From the NCBI GenBank assembly GCA_009760855.2, contig WPIO01000108.1, positions 1,127,501 through 1,191,500 of the forward strand: a stretch of DNA of 64,000 nucleotides. Direction: 5' to 3'. The notes below the pieces were generated by a model. It saw only the letters and a program-made list of their open reading frames with translations. It was not told the origin of the DNA and did not search any database. Source of the DNA: Cristatella mucedo. Its lineage: Eukaryota > Bryozoa > Phylactolaemata > Cristatellidae. This document shows, one piece after another, positions 12,236 through 22,900 of the stretch. Position 1 is the stretch's first letter; each line of letters begins with the position of its first letter. The translations under genes and the position numbers were made by a program.

Positions 12236-13030
12236 TGATGTAATGTATCTCCGTCAGTAACTCCACAAAGTCATAAAGACCATGTGGGTGTTACACAGGA
12301 GAGTTTTGTATAGCCCACTCACAGCCTAAGCGGCTTTCGGTACGCATTCGGTAGCCAACAGACTTCGTCTCACGAAACAAAGAGAAAGTGGGAGGCATAG
12401 CAGAGTCGGGAGAGCAGTTGAGGTAGTGAGTAGTATAGAAGTAGCAGTTCAGGACCGCTGAAAAAGATGTGCCATAGTCGGCAGTTGGAGAGTAGATGTC
12501 GTTGCGTAAGAATTGTGGAAGCGAGTTCCACAGTCTAGGACCTGCAGAGCTAAAGCTTCCGCCGCCAACTGTCTTTAAGCGGAGGAGTGGGACAGCTAAT
12601 TTATTGTCCACACAGGACCTGATGGCGCGAACAGGCTGAAACTGATGCAGCAGTTCAGCTAGGTATGAAGGAGCCAAGCCGTGGCGGGCCTTGTGGGTCA
12701 GCATAAGAACTTTGCTCTGTATCCTTTGCTCAACCGGCAACCATCCTAGCTCTTTCAGCAAAGGTGACACGTGCTCAAACCGCTGGGACTTGAAGACCAG
12801 CCTTGCAGCCACGTTCATAGTCTGCTGCAGTGGCCTAATAGCTTTCTTTGGCAGCCCAGTCAAAAGGGAATTACAATAATCAAGCCGAGACAGAACTAAA
12901 GAGCTAGTTAAATTTTTTACAAGCCACTGTGGGAGAGAGCTCCTAATCTTGGATAGGGATCGGATGTGATGGCTAGCTGTAGAAGCAGACTTCTGAATGA
13001 AGCTCTTAAAATTGAGGCAGCTGTCGAAAA
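12236..13030 (-). mobile_element. LINE family 2, C-terminal fragment (5'-truncated)
   Basis: An open segment of about 190 codons (12291-12863) matches the C-terminal part of the reverse-transcriptase ORF at 29539-30588 at most positions, including the region ending in the 3' UTR motif GGAGTTACTGACGGAGATAC. The frame breaks upstream and homology stops at about 13030, inside the polymerase thumb region. Not functional. The 3' tail is ATC-rich. Confidence 0.9.
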
Positions 13031-13055
13031 CGGCCTTGCACCATATCTAGTGGCA

Positions 13056-13260
13056 CGCTAGGTAAGGTGGTTGCTTTCACGACCTCGGGACCGAGGTCGT
13101 GAAAGCAACCACCGAGGTCGTTGGTTCGATTCCTGCGGTGGGCGATTCTTTATCGCCACTGCAAGCGATGGTGATAGCCGTAAAGGCTCTTCTGTCGCTA
13201 TACAAAAGAGGCTGTTTAATCAGCTTGGATTTTTTTTCTAGTGCTACAGATGCCTTAACG
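13056..13260 (+). repeat. SINE-A, copy 2, with inverted duplication
   Basis: Contains B-box-like GGTTCGATTCC, GATAGCCGTAAAGGCTCTTC, GCTATACAAAAGAGGCTG and a T-run end. Its tRNA-like 5' part carries a perfect inverted repeat (13066-13088 and 13091-13113, 2-bp spacer). Confidence 0.8.
13066..13113. repeat. 48-bp near-perfect palindrome
   Basis: Arms of 23 bp (GGTGGTTGC...GACCTCGG and its exact reverse complement) separated by GA. It can form a long DNA or RNA hairpin. It arose within the SINE-A promoter-derived segment. Confidence 0.95.
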
Positions 13261-13299
13261 ACACGGATCGGTCGCAGCTCGAGGATCATTCCTTTGCAG

Positions 13300-13372
13300 C
13301 AAATATAAGTGCCTGGAAATATTTTGAGTTATCTGAGGACGCTATATCAAATGCATAATTATTACTACCGTG
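13300..13372 (+). mobile_element. L2-like LINE 3' tail fragment
   Basis: Plus-strand tail: CAAATATAAGTGCC, inner GAGTTATCTGAGG, then GCTATATCAAATGCATAATTATTA. It directly follows SINE-A copy 2. Confidence 0.65.
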
Positions 13373-13990
13373 CTGCACCTGAAAGGCTACTTATCTAGTC
13401 CCGGTCAGCTGTGGTCGGTCAAATAAAGCAACCACTCAGACCACGTCGATGTTTCTGATTGATTGACTGGAACCCTCCTAAGTCATCCTTCACTTTTCGA
13501 CCTTCAATTGGCACGATGCTGCATTCTACTGGCTGCGATGGATGTCGTTCGCTCACTAGCGCCCAGGCGATCTGCAACGCCACTGCTACCAGGCTCGTTC
13601 TTCACGACCCTAGATGTCGCAGTTTCGAGTCCTGCAATGAGCTAACCTGCAGTGCCCACTACAAGTGGAGGCGAGAGCTAGTCGCAAAGGCTGCAACTTC
13701 TGCCACGCTATATATAAATGACTGTGCTCACCTTCACCGATATTTTCATGACAAATTTTTCTACTGCTGCAGCAGATTTATAAGTTGGTGAGTGAAGAAT
13801 CCACACACCCCCAGCACTGCACACGCACTTAACAAGTAACATTGCAGCCATTTGTCAGGTGCAGCCGCCTTTGATCAAGAGTACAGCTTAATACCCCGAC
13901 TGCCTATGGCAAGCACTGGCTGCCTATGGCGAGCAGAGCGCACCGGACCTGACAAGCCCGATCACCCGACGATTGCAGGTCGAAGACGAT
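13373..13990. other. Intergenic with possible diverged SINE
   Basis: Around 13590-13630, TTCTTCACGACC and GTTTCGAGTCCTGCA resemble the SINE-A promoter region. No gene was recognised. Confidence 0.35.
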
Positions 13991-14109
13991 CACGAAGACC
14001 GATCGGTCAATCACGAAGACCGATCGGTCAATCACGAAGACCGATCGGTCAATCACGAAGACCGATCGGTCAATCACGAAGACCGATCGGTCAATCACGA
14101 TCGGTGACG
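13991..14109 (+). repeat. 21-bp minisatellite with internal palindrome
   Basis: Five exact or near-exact copies of a 21-bp unit, each containing the 10-bp palindrome ACCGATCGGT, plus a partial sixth. Because 21 is a multiple of three, both strands stay open and give repetitive peptides. These are not taken as genes. Confidence 0.95.
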
Positions 14110-14232
14110 TTCATGATGACAGTCATGATGGTGACGATTGATTGAGAAAGAGAGACAAGAACGATTGGCGCTCGATGGCAGACTCGTCCCTCGCACCATT
14201 GGCCGTCGCCCCCCCCCCCCGACGCGACCTTC

Positions 14233-15648
14233 TCACCGACCTTCGACCTTGACGGGTCGCTCGCCAGTGTGGCTCAGCATGTGACCCTTCAGGTAGGCGT
14301 TGCGCGTGAACTTGCGCCCGCACACGTCGCAGCAGTAGGGCCTCTCGCCCGTGTGCGTCAGCTTGTGGCACTTGAGCGCGCCCGCCTGGCTGAAGCTGTG
14401 CCCGCACTCGAGGCACACGTGCGGCCGCTCGCCCGTGTGAGTCAGCAAGTGCAGCTTCAGGCTGTAGGCGTGCGTGAAGCGCTGCTCGCAGCGATCGCAA
14501 GCGTGTGGACGCTCGCCGGTGTGCGTCAGCTCGTGCACGCGCAAGTGTCCGGCTCGCGTGAAGCGCTTGCCGCAGTGGTCGCACGCGTGCAGCCCGTCGT
14601 CACCGTCGACGCCACCGTGCGCCAGCGCGTGCAGCCGAAGCTGGCTCGCCAGCCGGAAGCGCTGCCCGCACCGGTCGCAAGAGTGCGGCCTCTCGCCGCC
14701 TTCGCCCGAGTGCGTCAGCTTGTGCTGCTTGAGGCCACCGGCGTGGGCGAAGCGCTGCCCGCAGCGGTCGCACGCGTGCGGCTTCTCGCCGCTGTGGACG
14801 AGCTGGTGCGCGCGCAGCGTCTCGGGCCGGGCGAACGTGCGCGAGCAAGCGCCGCACTCGTGCGGACGCCCCTCGCCAGTGGAGGCGTGCGCCGTCAGCC
14901 CGTGGATCGTCAGGTTGCCGGCCCTGGCGAATCGTCGCCCGCAGAGATTGCACGCGTGCGGCTTCGCGCCGCCGTGCGACGCCGCGTGCTGCCTCAGGCT
15001 GTTGGCGCTGGCGAACGTCTGCGCGCACGGGTGGCACGCGTGCGTCGTCGCCGCGGCCGAGTGCGTGAGCGCGTGTATCGCCAAAGCCTCGGCCTGGGTG
15101 AACGCGCAGTCGCACCGGTCGCAAGCATGCGCCTTCTCGCCGCCATGCGTCAGCAGGTGCGTGTTGAGATAGCCGGCTCGGGCGAACCGCCGCCCGCACT
15201 GGCCGCACGAGTACGGCTTCTCGACGCTGCCCGACGTCCCGTCGCCATCGCTGCTTCGAGTCAGCTCCGTGCGAAACTTCACACCGTCGCACGCATCGGC
15301 AAGGCGGTCTCCTGACGAAGCCAAGCTCCTCGACGGCGACGACATTCTCGCCTTCTTGCCGGCGTGCGTCAGAGGGCGCTCGTTCGAAGCTTTTGTACGG
15401 CCGCCGGAAGTGCGACCGCGCGGCTTGCGAGCATGCTGCCTGCCTGCAGCTGCTTTGCTCGCCACTTGGCGGCAGCGACGCTCCGACTTGCGACGCTGCA
15501 GGCCGTAGGCACTGGAGAACGCCTGGTCGCACTCAACGAGAGCAGACATCACGTCCGGCTCGCCCGAGCCGCAAAGAGGAAGCTCGACGGAGCTCACAGC
15601 TGCCACCGAGGGCTGAGCTCTCCGGTAGCTGGCGACGGTGGCAGACAT
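14233..15648 (-). CDS. Eleven-finger C2H2 zinc-finger protein, single exon (471 aa)
   Basis: Predicted nuclear DNA- or RNA-binding regulator. Residues 1-145 are mostly low-complexity and basic, with KPRGRTSGGRTK and GKKAR as likely nuclear signals. Around 40-52 lies a finger-like remnant (ECDQAFSSAYGLQRR) lacking the first Cys and the His pair. Eleven intact C2H2 fingers run from about 148 to 460. Most linkers are TGERPH or SGEKPH. Finger 4 has H-x4-H, and some linkers are lengthened (HASTGEGRPH, GGVDGDDGLH). The protein ends six residues after a TGERP linker, and GGTCGGTGAGAAGG at the stop contains a good splice-donor match, so further exons may exist. The helix core RAGxL recurs in fingers 1, 4 and 8, suggesting internal duplication. 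No N-terminal effector domain was recognised. Confidence 0.9.
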   Translation of the reverse strand: MSATVASYRRAQPSVAAVSSVELPLCGSGEPDVMSALVECDQAFSSAYGLQRRKSERRCRQVASKAAAGRQHARKPRGRTSGGRTKASNERPLTHAGKKARMSSPSRSLASSGDRLADACDGVKFRTELTRSSDGDGTSGSVEKPYSCGQCGRRFARAGYLNTHLLTHGGEKAHACDRCDCAFTQAEALAIHALTHSAAATTHACHPCAQTFASANSLRQHAASHGGAKPHACNLCGRRFARAGNLTIHGLTAHASTGEGRPHECGACSRTFARPETLRAHQLVHSGEKPHACDRCGQRFAHAGGLKQHKLTHSGEGGERPHSCDRCGQRFRLASQLRLHALAHGGVDGDDGLHACDHCGKRFTRAGHLRVHELTHTGERPHACDRCEQRFTHAYSLKLHLLTHTGERPHVCLECGHSFSQAGALKCHKLTHTGERPYCCDVCGRKFTRNAYLKGHMLSHTGERPVKVEGR

Positions 15649-16325
15649 TCGCTCCCGATTCGGCGAATGCCGGATACGTCGTACGTCGATGCCAGCGTGA
15701 GCGAGATAAAGAGGCAGCCCTGTTCAATGAGAAGAGAAAGATGGCATCGGTGTTGTGCCACGTTGGTGGGATGGGTCCGCAGTGAGTTTGGCGATTTGGT
15801 CCGCCGCGATGACGATACGGTCCGACGCGATGGCGCTTCACAAACGCAGTGAGAAGTAATGCACTGGTCCTAGACGGCAAGCTGTGGCTAGCTGGAGGCT
15901 CGGTGGCTGACACGAATCTGTGGAAATTTAGAAAAACAAATACTTGATTCACATTGCGAGCCACGAGGACTTTATCTCTATGCAGATGCTTTACATAAGC
16001 TGCCTGTTGAGAGCTACAGTTTGAGAGCGGCAAGAAGTTTGACAAGTTTGAGAGTGACTTGTTGAGACGCGGCCTACCTTACAGTGACGACAAAAACCGA
16101 ACTTTTGGCACTCGGGTAGGCGTGGCACACCCACACATTGCATACAGCTGTTAAGCAGTTCTAATGCAATTGATAGATGCAAATATATAATTTGACCGGT
16201 AAATCGTAGGCTCAACCATTAGCTAATTATTGCATATTAAAAAGTGCAACCGTGCCTGATAAGCCCAATTTATCTAGCCTAATCTAAATCTGTTTCCGCC
16301 AGCACATCTCCCGTTGCCTCTGCGC
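15649..16325. other. Upstream flank of zinc-finger gene 2
   Basis: Likely contains its promoter and 5' UTR (the gene reads leftward). GATGACGATACGGTCCGACG-type repeats occur near 15800. No clear TATA or CCAAT box was identified. Confidence 0.35.
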
Positions 16326-17130
16326 AAAATCTAGTTGGCCTGTTCCAAAGTGGCCATTCTACCACATCAGCTCTGCAGTCATCAAATCTGCCTACTTTCA
16401 GCTAAATAGCATTGCTAAAATTCGGGCTTGCTTGGACAATGATACTACAGCCAAATTGGTCCATACATTTATGACATCCCGTCTCGACTTCAAAAACTCA
16501 CTGCCTGCTGGTCTACAGGACTGTGCAATCAGGCTCTTACAGTTGGTGCAAAACTCATGAGCCAGGCTTTTCTGTCGTGAAACTCAGAATTGCCATGTTC
16601 TCTCCGACCTGCGCTGGCTCCCAATCAAGCAGTGCATTGACTTCAAGGTCAATGTCACTAACTTTTAGGTGCATTCATTCTTTGGCTCCAGCCTCCCTAT
16701 CATATGTACTCCACTACCAAGCTAAGCAGCGTAGCCTTTCTGAATCTAATCGTTTAGCTACAGACCTAGAAGGCACGGTTACCTTTGGATACCGAGTCTA
16801 CTTCCTATGCTCCCAAGGACTGGAACTCCCGACTGACGTCACGATATCCCCTGACTTAACGACATTTAAAAAGAATCTTAAAATGCATCAATTTACCACA
16901 GCATTTAGTGGGTCCCTGTGATTCGTCCTGTATGTGCTTATGCCTGCTGCCACTAACCACATTTGCATGCTGACCCTGTGCATGTCACCTCTAACCATGT
17001 TATGCTTGTTGACATTGAGCATGCTATCACTGACCATTAGATCAGGCTTCCATTACAGCCTATGTCAAGACCCTATAAAGAGATTAGGTTCTCCGGGGCA
17101 TCATATCAAATACAATAATGATTATCATTA
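16326..17130 (+). mobile_element. L2-like LINE family 1, truncated copy a
   Basis: Decayed C-terminal reverse-transcriptase ORF segments: the LVHTFMTSRLDF-like region, then APASLSYVL, then PDLTTFKKNLK. The family 3' UTR and a plus-strand 3' hairpin end near 17130. Multiple frameshifts. Confidence 0.85.
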
Positions 17131-17479
17131 TCGCTTACACTGGTGCTATTAAGCAACAAGACACACAAGAACAAACGGTTTCATCAACACATCAGGAAAA
17201 CGGCTGCTGCAACCTAGATCTGACAGCCACAGAGGAGCTAATAACCATCGCAACACATTGCTTAGCACTTGGGCAAAAGCAGTTCTGTAGCATGCTTAGG
17301 CAGCAAATCCCATTCATCCACTTTCATCTACTCGAATAACGTTCCTCAAGCAAGATTCACTATAGCGCTGAGAATTCCTTCCGGACCACAACAATGCAAC
17401 CACTAGCTGTGAATCGTTTCATGAAGCCATGTCAACGGCGGGCCGAGACATGTCTTCACAGTCAAGGTTTCAAAATTTC
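17131..17479. other. Sequence between two LINE copies
   Basis: May be diverged LINE interior. No feature is supported. Confidence 0.3.
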
Positions 17480-19445
17480 CTGTACAGTACATTCCCACCT
17501 ACGGATTGGAAACGATTCAAGGCAATTGTAGACGTTATAAATGTATAAATGAACGAGTCGGCTCCTTACCTAGCGATCCTTTCTCTCGCTTCTTTGTCAG
17601 CATGGTAGACAAGATCAAAGAGTCCATCTGTTGCAGCATCCCCTCTGGACACCTGCCCCTCATTTACAGCAACACGGGACTCTGGTCTATTGATGCTGTA
17701 CACTACCAAGATGTCTACATTTCAGGAGGTCACGGGTGACCTAATCCTGAAATTCATTTTCCAGTCAAAGAAGACTACTGGTCATCTAGACCCCATTCCC
17801 AGTGTCCTACTAATAAGATGTTTACATCGACTGAAGCCTTGCATAACTAACATAATAAATATGTCCTAAGCCTCAGGTCATGCCCCTGCACCTTTCAAAA
17901 AAGGCTGATGTAAGGCCACTAATCAAGAAAGCAACGCAGCAGCCAAGAGGACTTCAGAAGCTTCCGTCCAGTCTCCCTTTCCTATCAAAGACACTGGAAT
18001 GAGTTGTGGCAGACCAACTGAACTCTTCTATTGTGACTTCAAACGTAGTAAGTTCCAGTCTGGGTTTAGAGCTAATCAATCCACAGAGTTTCCAAGCGAG
18101 TATAACGACCTTGTCAGGAATGCTGACTTGGGTGAAGTCTCTCTGCTTGATCTTTCGGCAGCTTTCGATACTATTGGTCACAAAGTCCTTGAGTGTCTCG
18201 AATCTCGCCTGGGCATCATTGGCACTGTATTGCAATCGTTCAGGTCCTACCTCAGTGGGAGACTCTGGAGAATTGATGAGAACGGACAAAGATCATCCGA
18301 GAAACCACTCAAGTATGGGATACCTCGGGGCTCTGTGTTTGGTCTGTTTCTTTTCAGTTTATAGTCTCCCTTTTACCATTGTGATCGCCAAGCCCAATCC
18401 AGGCTTTCACTTATGCAGATGACACTCAGCTGTACCTTTGCTTTGACCCCTACCAGCCCTCGAGCATGTCGAATTCTCTACACATCCTTCCTGCATATAT
18501 TGATGACATCAGCAGACGAATGGCAGCAAACTTTCTTAAACTAAATGATGACAAAACCAACATACTAATTATGGGCAAACCACACGTTATTCAGAAGTTG
18601 GAAAACATGCTCAAAATCGGCTCCACCAGCTTATCTCCTTTTGAATCTGCATGTGATTTAGGTGGCCTGTTCCAAAGTGACCTTTCATTGAACGACCGCA
18701 TCAGCTGCACAATCAAGTCTGCCTACTTTCAGCTGCATGACACTGCTAAAATTCGAGCTTGCTTAGACAGGGATATTATGTGATCCATCCCAGTCGTGCA
18801 GGTATCTGACCGTTCTTTAAAGAAAGCGTTTTCTGTGTACATTCTTCCGAAGTCATCAATGATGACGACTCCAGAACAGAGTAAAGGCCATCAAGGTCAA
18901 GGAATGAGGCCATTCATTCGTAATAATAACTACTCCGGAGAGAATGTCCTGTCACTTACTTTCAGGTCCCTTCATTCTTTGCCTCCAGACTACCTATTAG
19001 ATCTACTGCCCCACCACGCTAAGCATCGTACCAGCCACTTTTAGGAATCTAACTGTTTACCTATATCTCTTACAAACATCAAATCCTTCGGAAACCATGC
19101 CTTTAGTTTGTATGCTCCCAAACCCTGGAACTCACCCCGGACTTGCGTCACATCATCCCTTGACTTGACCACATTAAAAAAAAAAATTTAAAAAACGCAT
19201 ATATCTACCACAGCATTTAGTGGGTCCTTGTGATTCGTCCTTGATGTGCTTATGCGTGCTGACAATGTGCATGCTGCCACTAACCACATTAGCATGCTGA
19301 CCCTGTGCATGTCACCCCTAACCATGTTAATCGTGTTGTTTATTGAGCATGCTACTATTAAGCATCCAATTATACTTACTTTGCAGCATATGTAAAGCGC
19401 CTAGAAACAGATCGAGTTCTCTGAGGGTGCTTTATCAAGTTATTA
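17480..19445 (+). mobile_element. L2-like LINE family 1, longest copy (b), pseudogenised
   Basis: Longest family-1 copy here. In order: a pre-polymerase segment (FFVSMVDKIKESI), KADVRPLIKK, polymerase segments LLDLSAAFDTIGHKVL and GIPRGSVFGLFLFSL, then YADDTQLYL (catalytic YADD), NFLKLNDDKTNILIMGKP, SAYFQLHDTAKIRACLD and thumb-region remnants. Several frameshifts and stops separate these segments, so it cannot encode an enzyme. The 3' UTR ends with AAAGCGCC...GAGTTCTCTGAGG and a tail at about 19445. No endonuclease domain was recognised at the 5' side. Confidence 0.9.
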
Positions 19446-20118
19446 CTAATAATGACCGAGTCCGCCTTCGATCGAAACTGGTCAATGCATTTGTGACATT
19501 CTGCCTCGACTCCTGTAACTTACTGCTTGCTGGTCTCCCGGTGTATGCAACCAGGCGCTTACAGTTGATGCAAAACTTAGCAGCTAGGCTTGTCTGTCGT
19601 GAGCGTAGCAGTAGCCACATTACGCTACTTCTCACCTAGCTGCACCGGCTCCCAATCAAGCAACGCATCGACTCGAAGGTGCTGTCAGCTGCTTTTAGGT
19701 CCTTTCACTCTCTGGCTCCAGCCTACATATTAAAACTACTCCCCACCAGCCAAAAAATCGTAAAATCTGCTGATCTGACTCGAATCGTTTAACCATACCT
19801 CGTGCAAACGTCAAAACCGCCGGAGACTTTAATTCGTTTGCTCCCATAGCAACTGGACTCGTCACTGCCGAGCATCGTCAACGTGAACGTGAACACGTGA
19901 CACGACATTTAAAAAGAAGTTTTAAATGCACCTGCTTATTACAGCATTTAATGGGTGCTTGTGATTCGTCCATCGAGTGCTTATAGAACCTGCTTATACT
20001 GTGCCTGCTGCTTGCGGATATTACCAGCAATCATTTGGTAACGTCTTCTATACAGCATCTGTTTAGTGTATAGAAAGAGATTCAATTCTCTGAGAGCACT
20101 ATACAGATGTATTATTCT
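19446..20118 (+). mobile_element. L2-like LINE family 1, truncated copy c
   Basis: Begins directly after the tail of copy b with LRSKLVNAFVTFCLDSCNLL. It continues through the thumb region to a 3' hairpin at about 20060-20115. Confidence 0.85.
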
Positions 20119-21939
20119 CATTAACGTGAGAACAAAGTGCCCAACTGCCTTTTTTGACAAGCAAAGACACGAGAACCTAATGAAATTAGTCCCAGTCTTG
20201 GCGCAAGTCTCATAGGGAAATAATAACTAGAATCGAGAATTAATGAAGATTGTCAGACAAAAGTCGAAGGCTGACATGCTGCATTCGTTCTGATATCCAA
20301 CACAGCTGTCGTCATGCCATGCATACCGAATATGAAGGGAGGCACAGGACCACACATGGATTTAATCTACTTATTAAATACTATTGTTAATTAAATAGTA
20401 ATATGATATACTATAGTTATTCATAATTATATAATTGTATATAATAATATAATTATATATATATATATATATATATTAAAACATATATTATTAGATATTG
20501 CCTATTTAAAAATCTACTTATGCACCTTACAGATGAAAGTTGATAACAAGCACACAAAACGCCCGCACACAACTAAAAGTATTTAAAAGCTTGTGCCGAT
20601 AACGATCGTCGGCCTCAGTTCTTCATTTATCAATGGTGCACCGACTGAGCTCAGACTTTAATAATAACTTTAATAATAGTTCTATACAATTTGCCAATAT
20701 GTTTCTACCAGAACACGGGCGACTCTTAATCCACCGCTATTTTACAGTTTCGAATTGTTTGCTGTCAATAGCTGCAAATCATAAGACGTCATCTAGTCGT
20801 GAGAGTTGTAGGCGAGAGGTCTTAGCCAACCTGTCAAAAGGTTTGCTGTGACGTTCCAACCCTTTGTTAGTATGCTCTAAGGAATCAAAGTGGGCAAACA
20901 AACAACAGTAATAAAACGATCCTAAAACTGTGACACAAGTCTAAACCGAATGCGGCCACGTTAGCAACCGCTTGCCAATTTCTCGAGGTTTCGAGGCCCA
21001 CTGAAATAAAACCTAACTTAAAACTAACAAAATTATAACAAAACCATTACCAAAAATATAATAAAAACCATTTGCCTTTAGTGCCAGCTCACGATAGGAA
21101 TACTATTTGCAGGCGGCAAAACCGGACGACGGTGGAGCGGAGCGGACGCAGATTCGCTGTTTCCGCTTACATAGCACGCTGCAATCAAAGCAGAAATTTT
21201 GAAATACCTTTCTCGGCGACCCACTTCGTGCGTCGTATTGAAGAAATCTCGTAAGTTACGACAAGCATCAAGGACACGGCGCAAGTACGTCCCACGGACG
21301 GGGAGAGTAGCAGACCGGAAACGGCTGCGCTAGCCGGCGTCCGTCTGTAACACGAACGTAAGTCGTGAGTCTGGCGGGACACTAATTGGCAGGGAGATTT
21401 TTCATAGAATAAATTTACCTCGTAATTTTTTATTAGCAACATAACAGCTTGATTGCAGCAAAGGTCACGTATCTTTGCTAGCTAGCGGTTAATTGCTAGG
21501 TAACGCGACTGTCTTGTTAGAGCGAATCCCGTAGATGGACGGGGAGCGTCTCCGCCGCCGTCGCCTCTACGACAGGCGGGATTCGCAATCGCTAAGCTAT
21601 CTTGCTGGTTTCCGCTGTGGTTATGGGTAAAGCGCACACCCTCGAGATATTGGCACCGGACATTTGGCAGCACATGCATTTACCGCAACGCCGATCTGCC
21701 ACCGCGTCCACTTTCTTCCGTATCGGGCATTTGCCTCCGATGAGGAGCTCCAATCAGGGGCCGGCGCTGCGATCGACTCGCGTGGCTGTTTCTTTGATCG
21801 AATCACTCATTTGATGTGACCGCTCCTTTTACGTGGTCGGTTTTTTATGTAGCTTCACGATCGACGGCGAGGCGAATTACTGTATGAAGACAACAACAAA
21901 AAGAACAGCAACAGTAATAATAGTAATAGTTATTCATTT
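20119..21939. other. Intergenic, no gene seen
   Basis: AT-rich at 20360-20500 with a short (AT)n. More GC-rich after 21070. CCAATCA at about 21748-21755 lies in a GC-rich stretch and could mark a promoter, but no following exon was recognised. Confidence 0.35.
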
Positions 21940-22765
21940 ATAGTTTATATAGCGCCCTCGGAGAACGTGATATCAGCTCCACAGTCAAGTCTGCCTGTTT
22001 TCAGCTTCATGACTGCTAAAATTCGGGCTTGTTTAGATAAGAATACCGCTTCAAAGTTGGTCCATGCATTCGTGACATCCCGTCTCGACTTCTGCAACTC
22101 ACTGCTTACTGGCCTACCAGCTTGTGCTATCAGGCGATTGCAGCTGGTGCAAAACTACGCAGCTAGGCTTGTCTGTCGTGAGCGTCGCAGTTGCCACATC
22201 GCACCACTTCTCGCCGACCTGCACTGGCTACCAGTCAAGCAACGGATCGACTTCAAGGTTTTGTCGCTCACTTTTAGGTCCCTTCATTCTATGGCTCCAG
22301 CCTATCTCTCCGACATACTCCCCCATCTGGCCAAGCATCGTACCACCCGCTTTTCGGAATCCAACAGTCTAGAAATACCTCGTACAAACCTTATATCCTT
22401 TGGAAACCGTGCATTTAGTTCGTATGCTCCAAAAGCCTGGAACTCCCTCCCGACCTGGGTCAGAATATCCCCTGACCTGACCACATTTAAAAAGAACTTA
22501 AAAACACCTATTTAGGACAGCATTTAGTGGGTCCCTGTGATTCGTCCTTGATGTGCTTATGCGTGCTGACACTGTGCATGCTGCCACTAACCATACTTGC
22601 ATGCTGACCCGGTGCTTGTCACCCCTAACCATACTATTCATTTCGTTTGTTTTTCAAGCATGATTTTACTTACCATTCAATTGCATTTCACTTTGCAGTA
22701 AATGTAAAGCGCCCAGAGAGAGATTAAGTTCTCTGAGGCGCTTTATCAAGTGCATTATTATTATT
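21940..22765 (+). mobile_element. L2-like LINE family 1, copy d, open C-terminal ORF segment
   Basis: Positions 21967-22515 stay open for about 180 codons, covering KIRACLDKNTASKLVHAFVT, RRLQLVQNYAARLVCRE, DLHWLPVKQRIDF, MAPAYLSDILPH and FKKNLKTP. This is the C-terminal thumb and tail region typical of L2/CR1 reverse transcriptases. The 5' end is truncated beside a short minus-strand tail piece (TATAGCGCCCTCGGAGAAC at about 21945-21965). A perfect 3' hairpin lies at 22706-22745, followed by an (ATT)n tail. Confidence 0.92.
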
Positions 22766-22775
22766 ATTTTTATTA

Positions 22776-22900
22776 TCTGTCTAGGCACTTTACATTTGGT
22801 GCTAAGGAAGCATGATCGATGGTTGGTGGTAACACGCTCAATGACAACAAGCATAACGCGGTTAGAGGTGACTTGCACAGGGTCAGCTTTATATGCCCAT
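22776..22900 (-). mobile_element. L2-like LINE 3' end, inverted next to copy d
   Basis: CTAGGCACTTTACATTTG and the following reverse-complement 3' UTR lie immediately beyond the tail of copy d, giving a tail-to-tail pair. Confidence 0.75.

Noticed and set aside
13904-14145. Repetitive peptides RRPIGQS (plus) and FVIDRSV (minus)
   Set aside because: The 21-bp minisatellite keeps frames open on both strands. No start or splice context.
14269-15532. Long plus-strand and alternative-frame ORFs over zinc-finger gene 2
   Set aside because: Shadows of the GC3-rich finger array.
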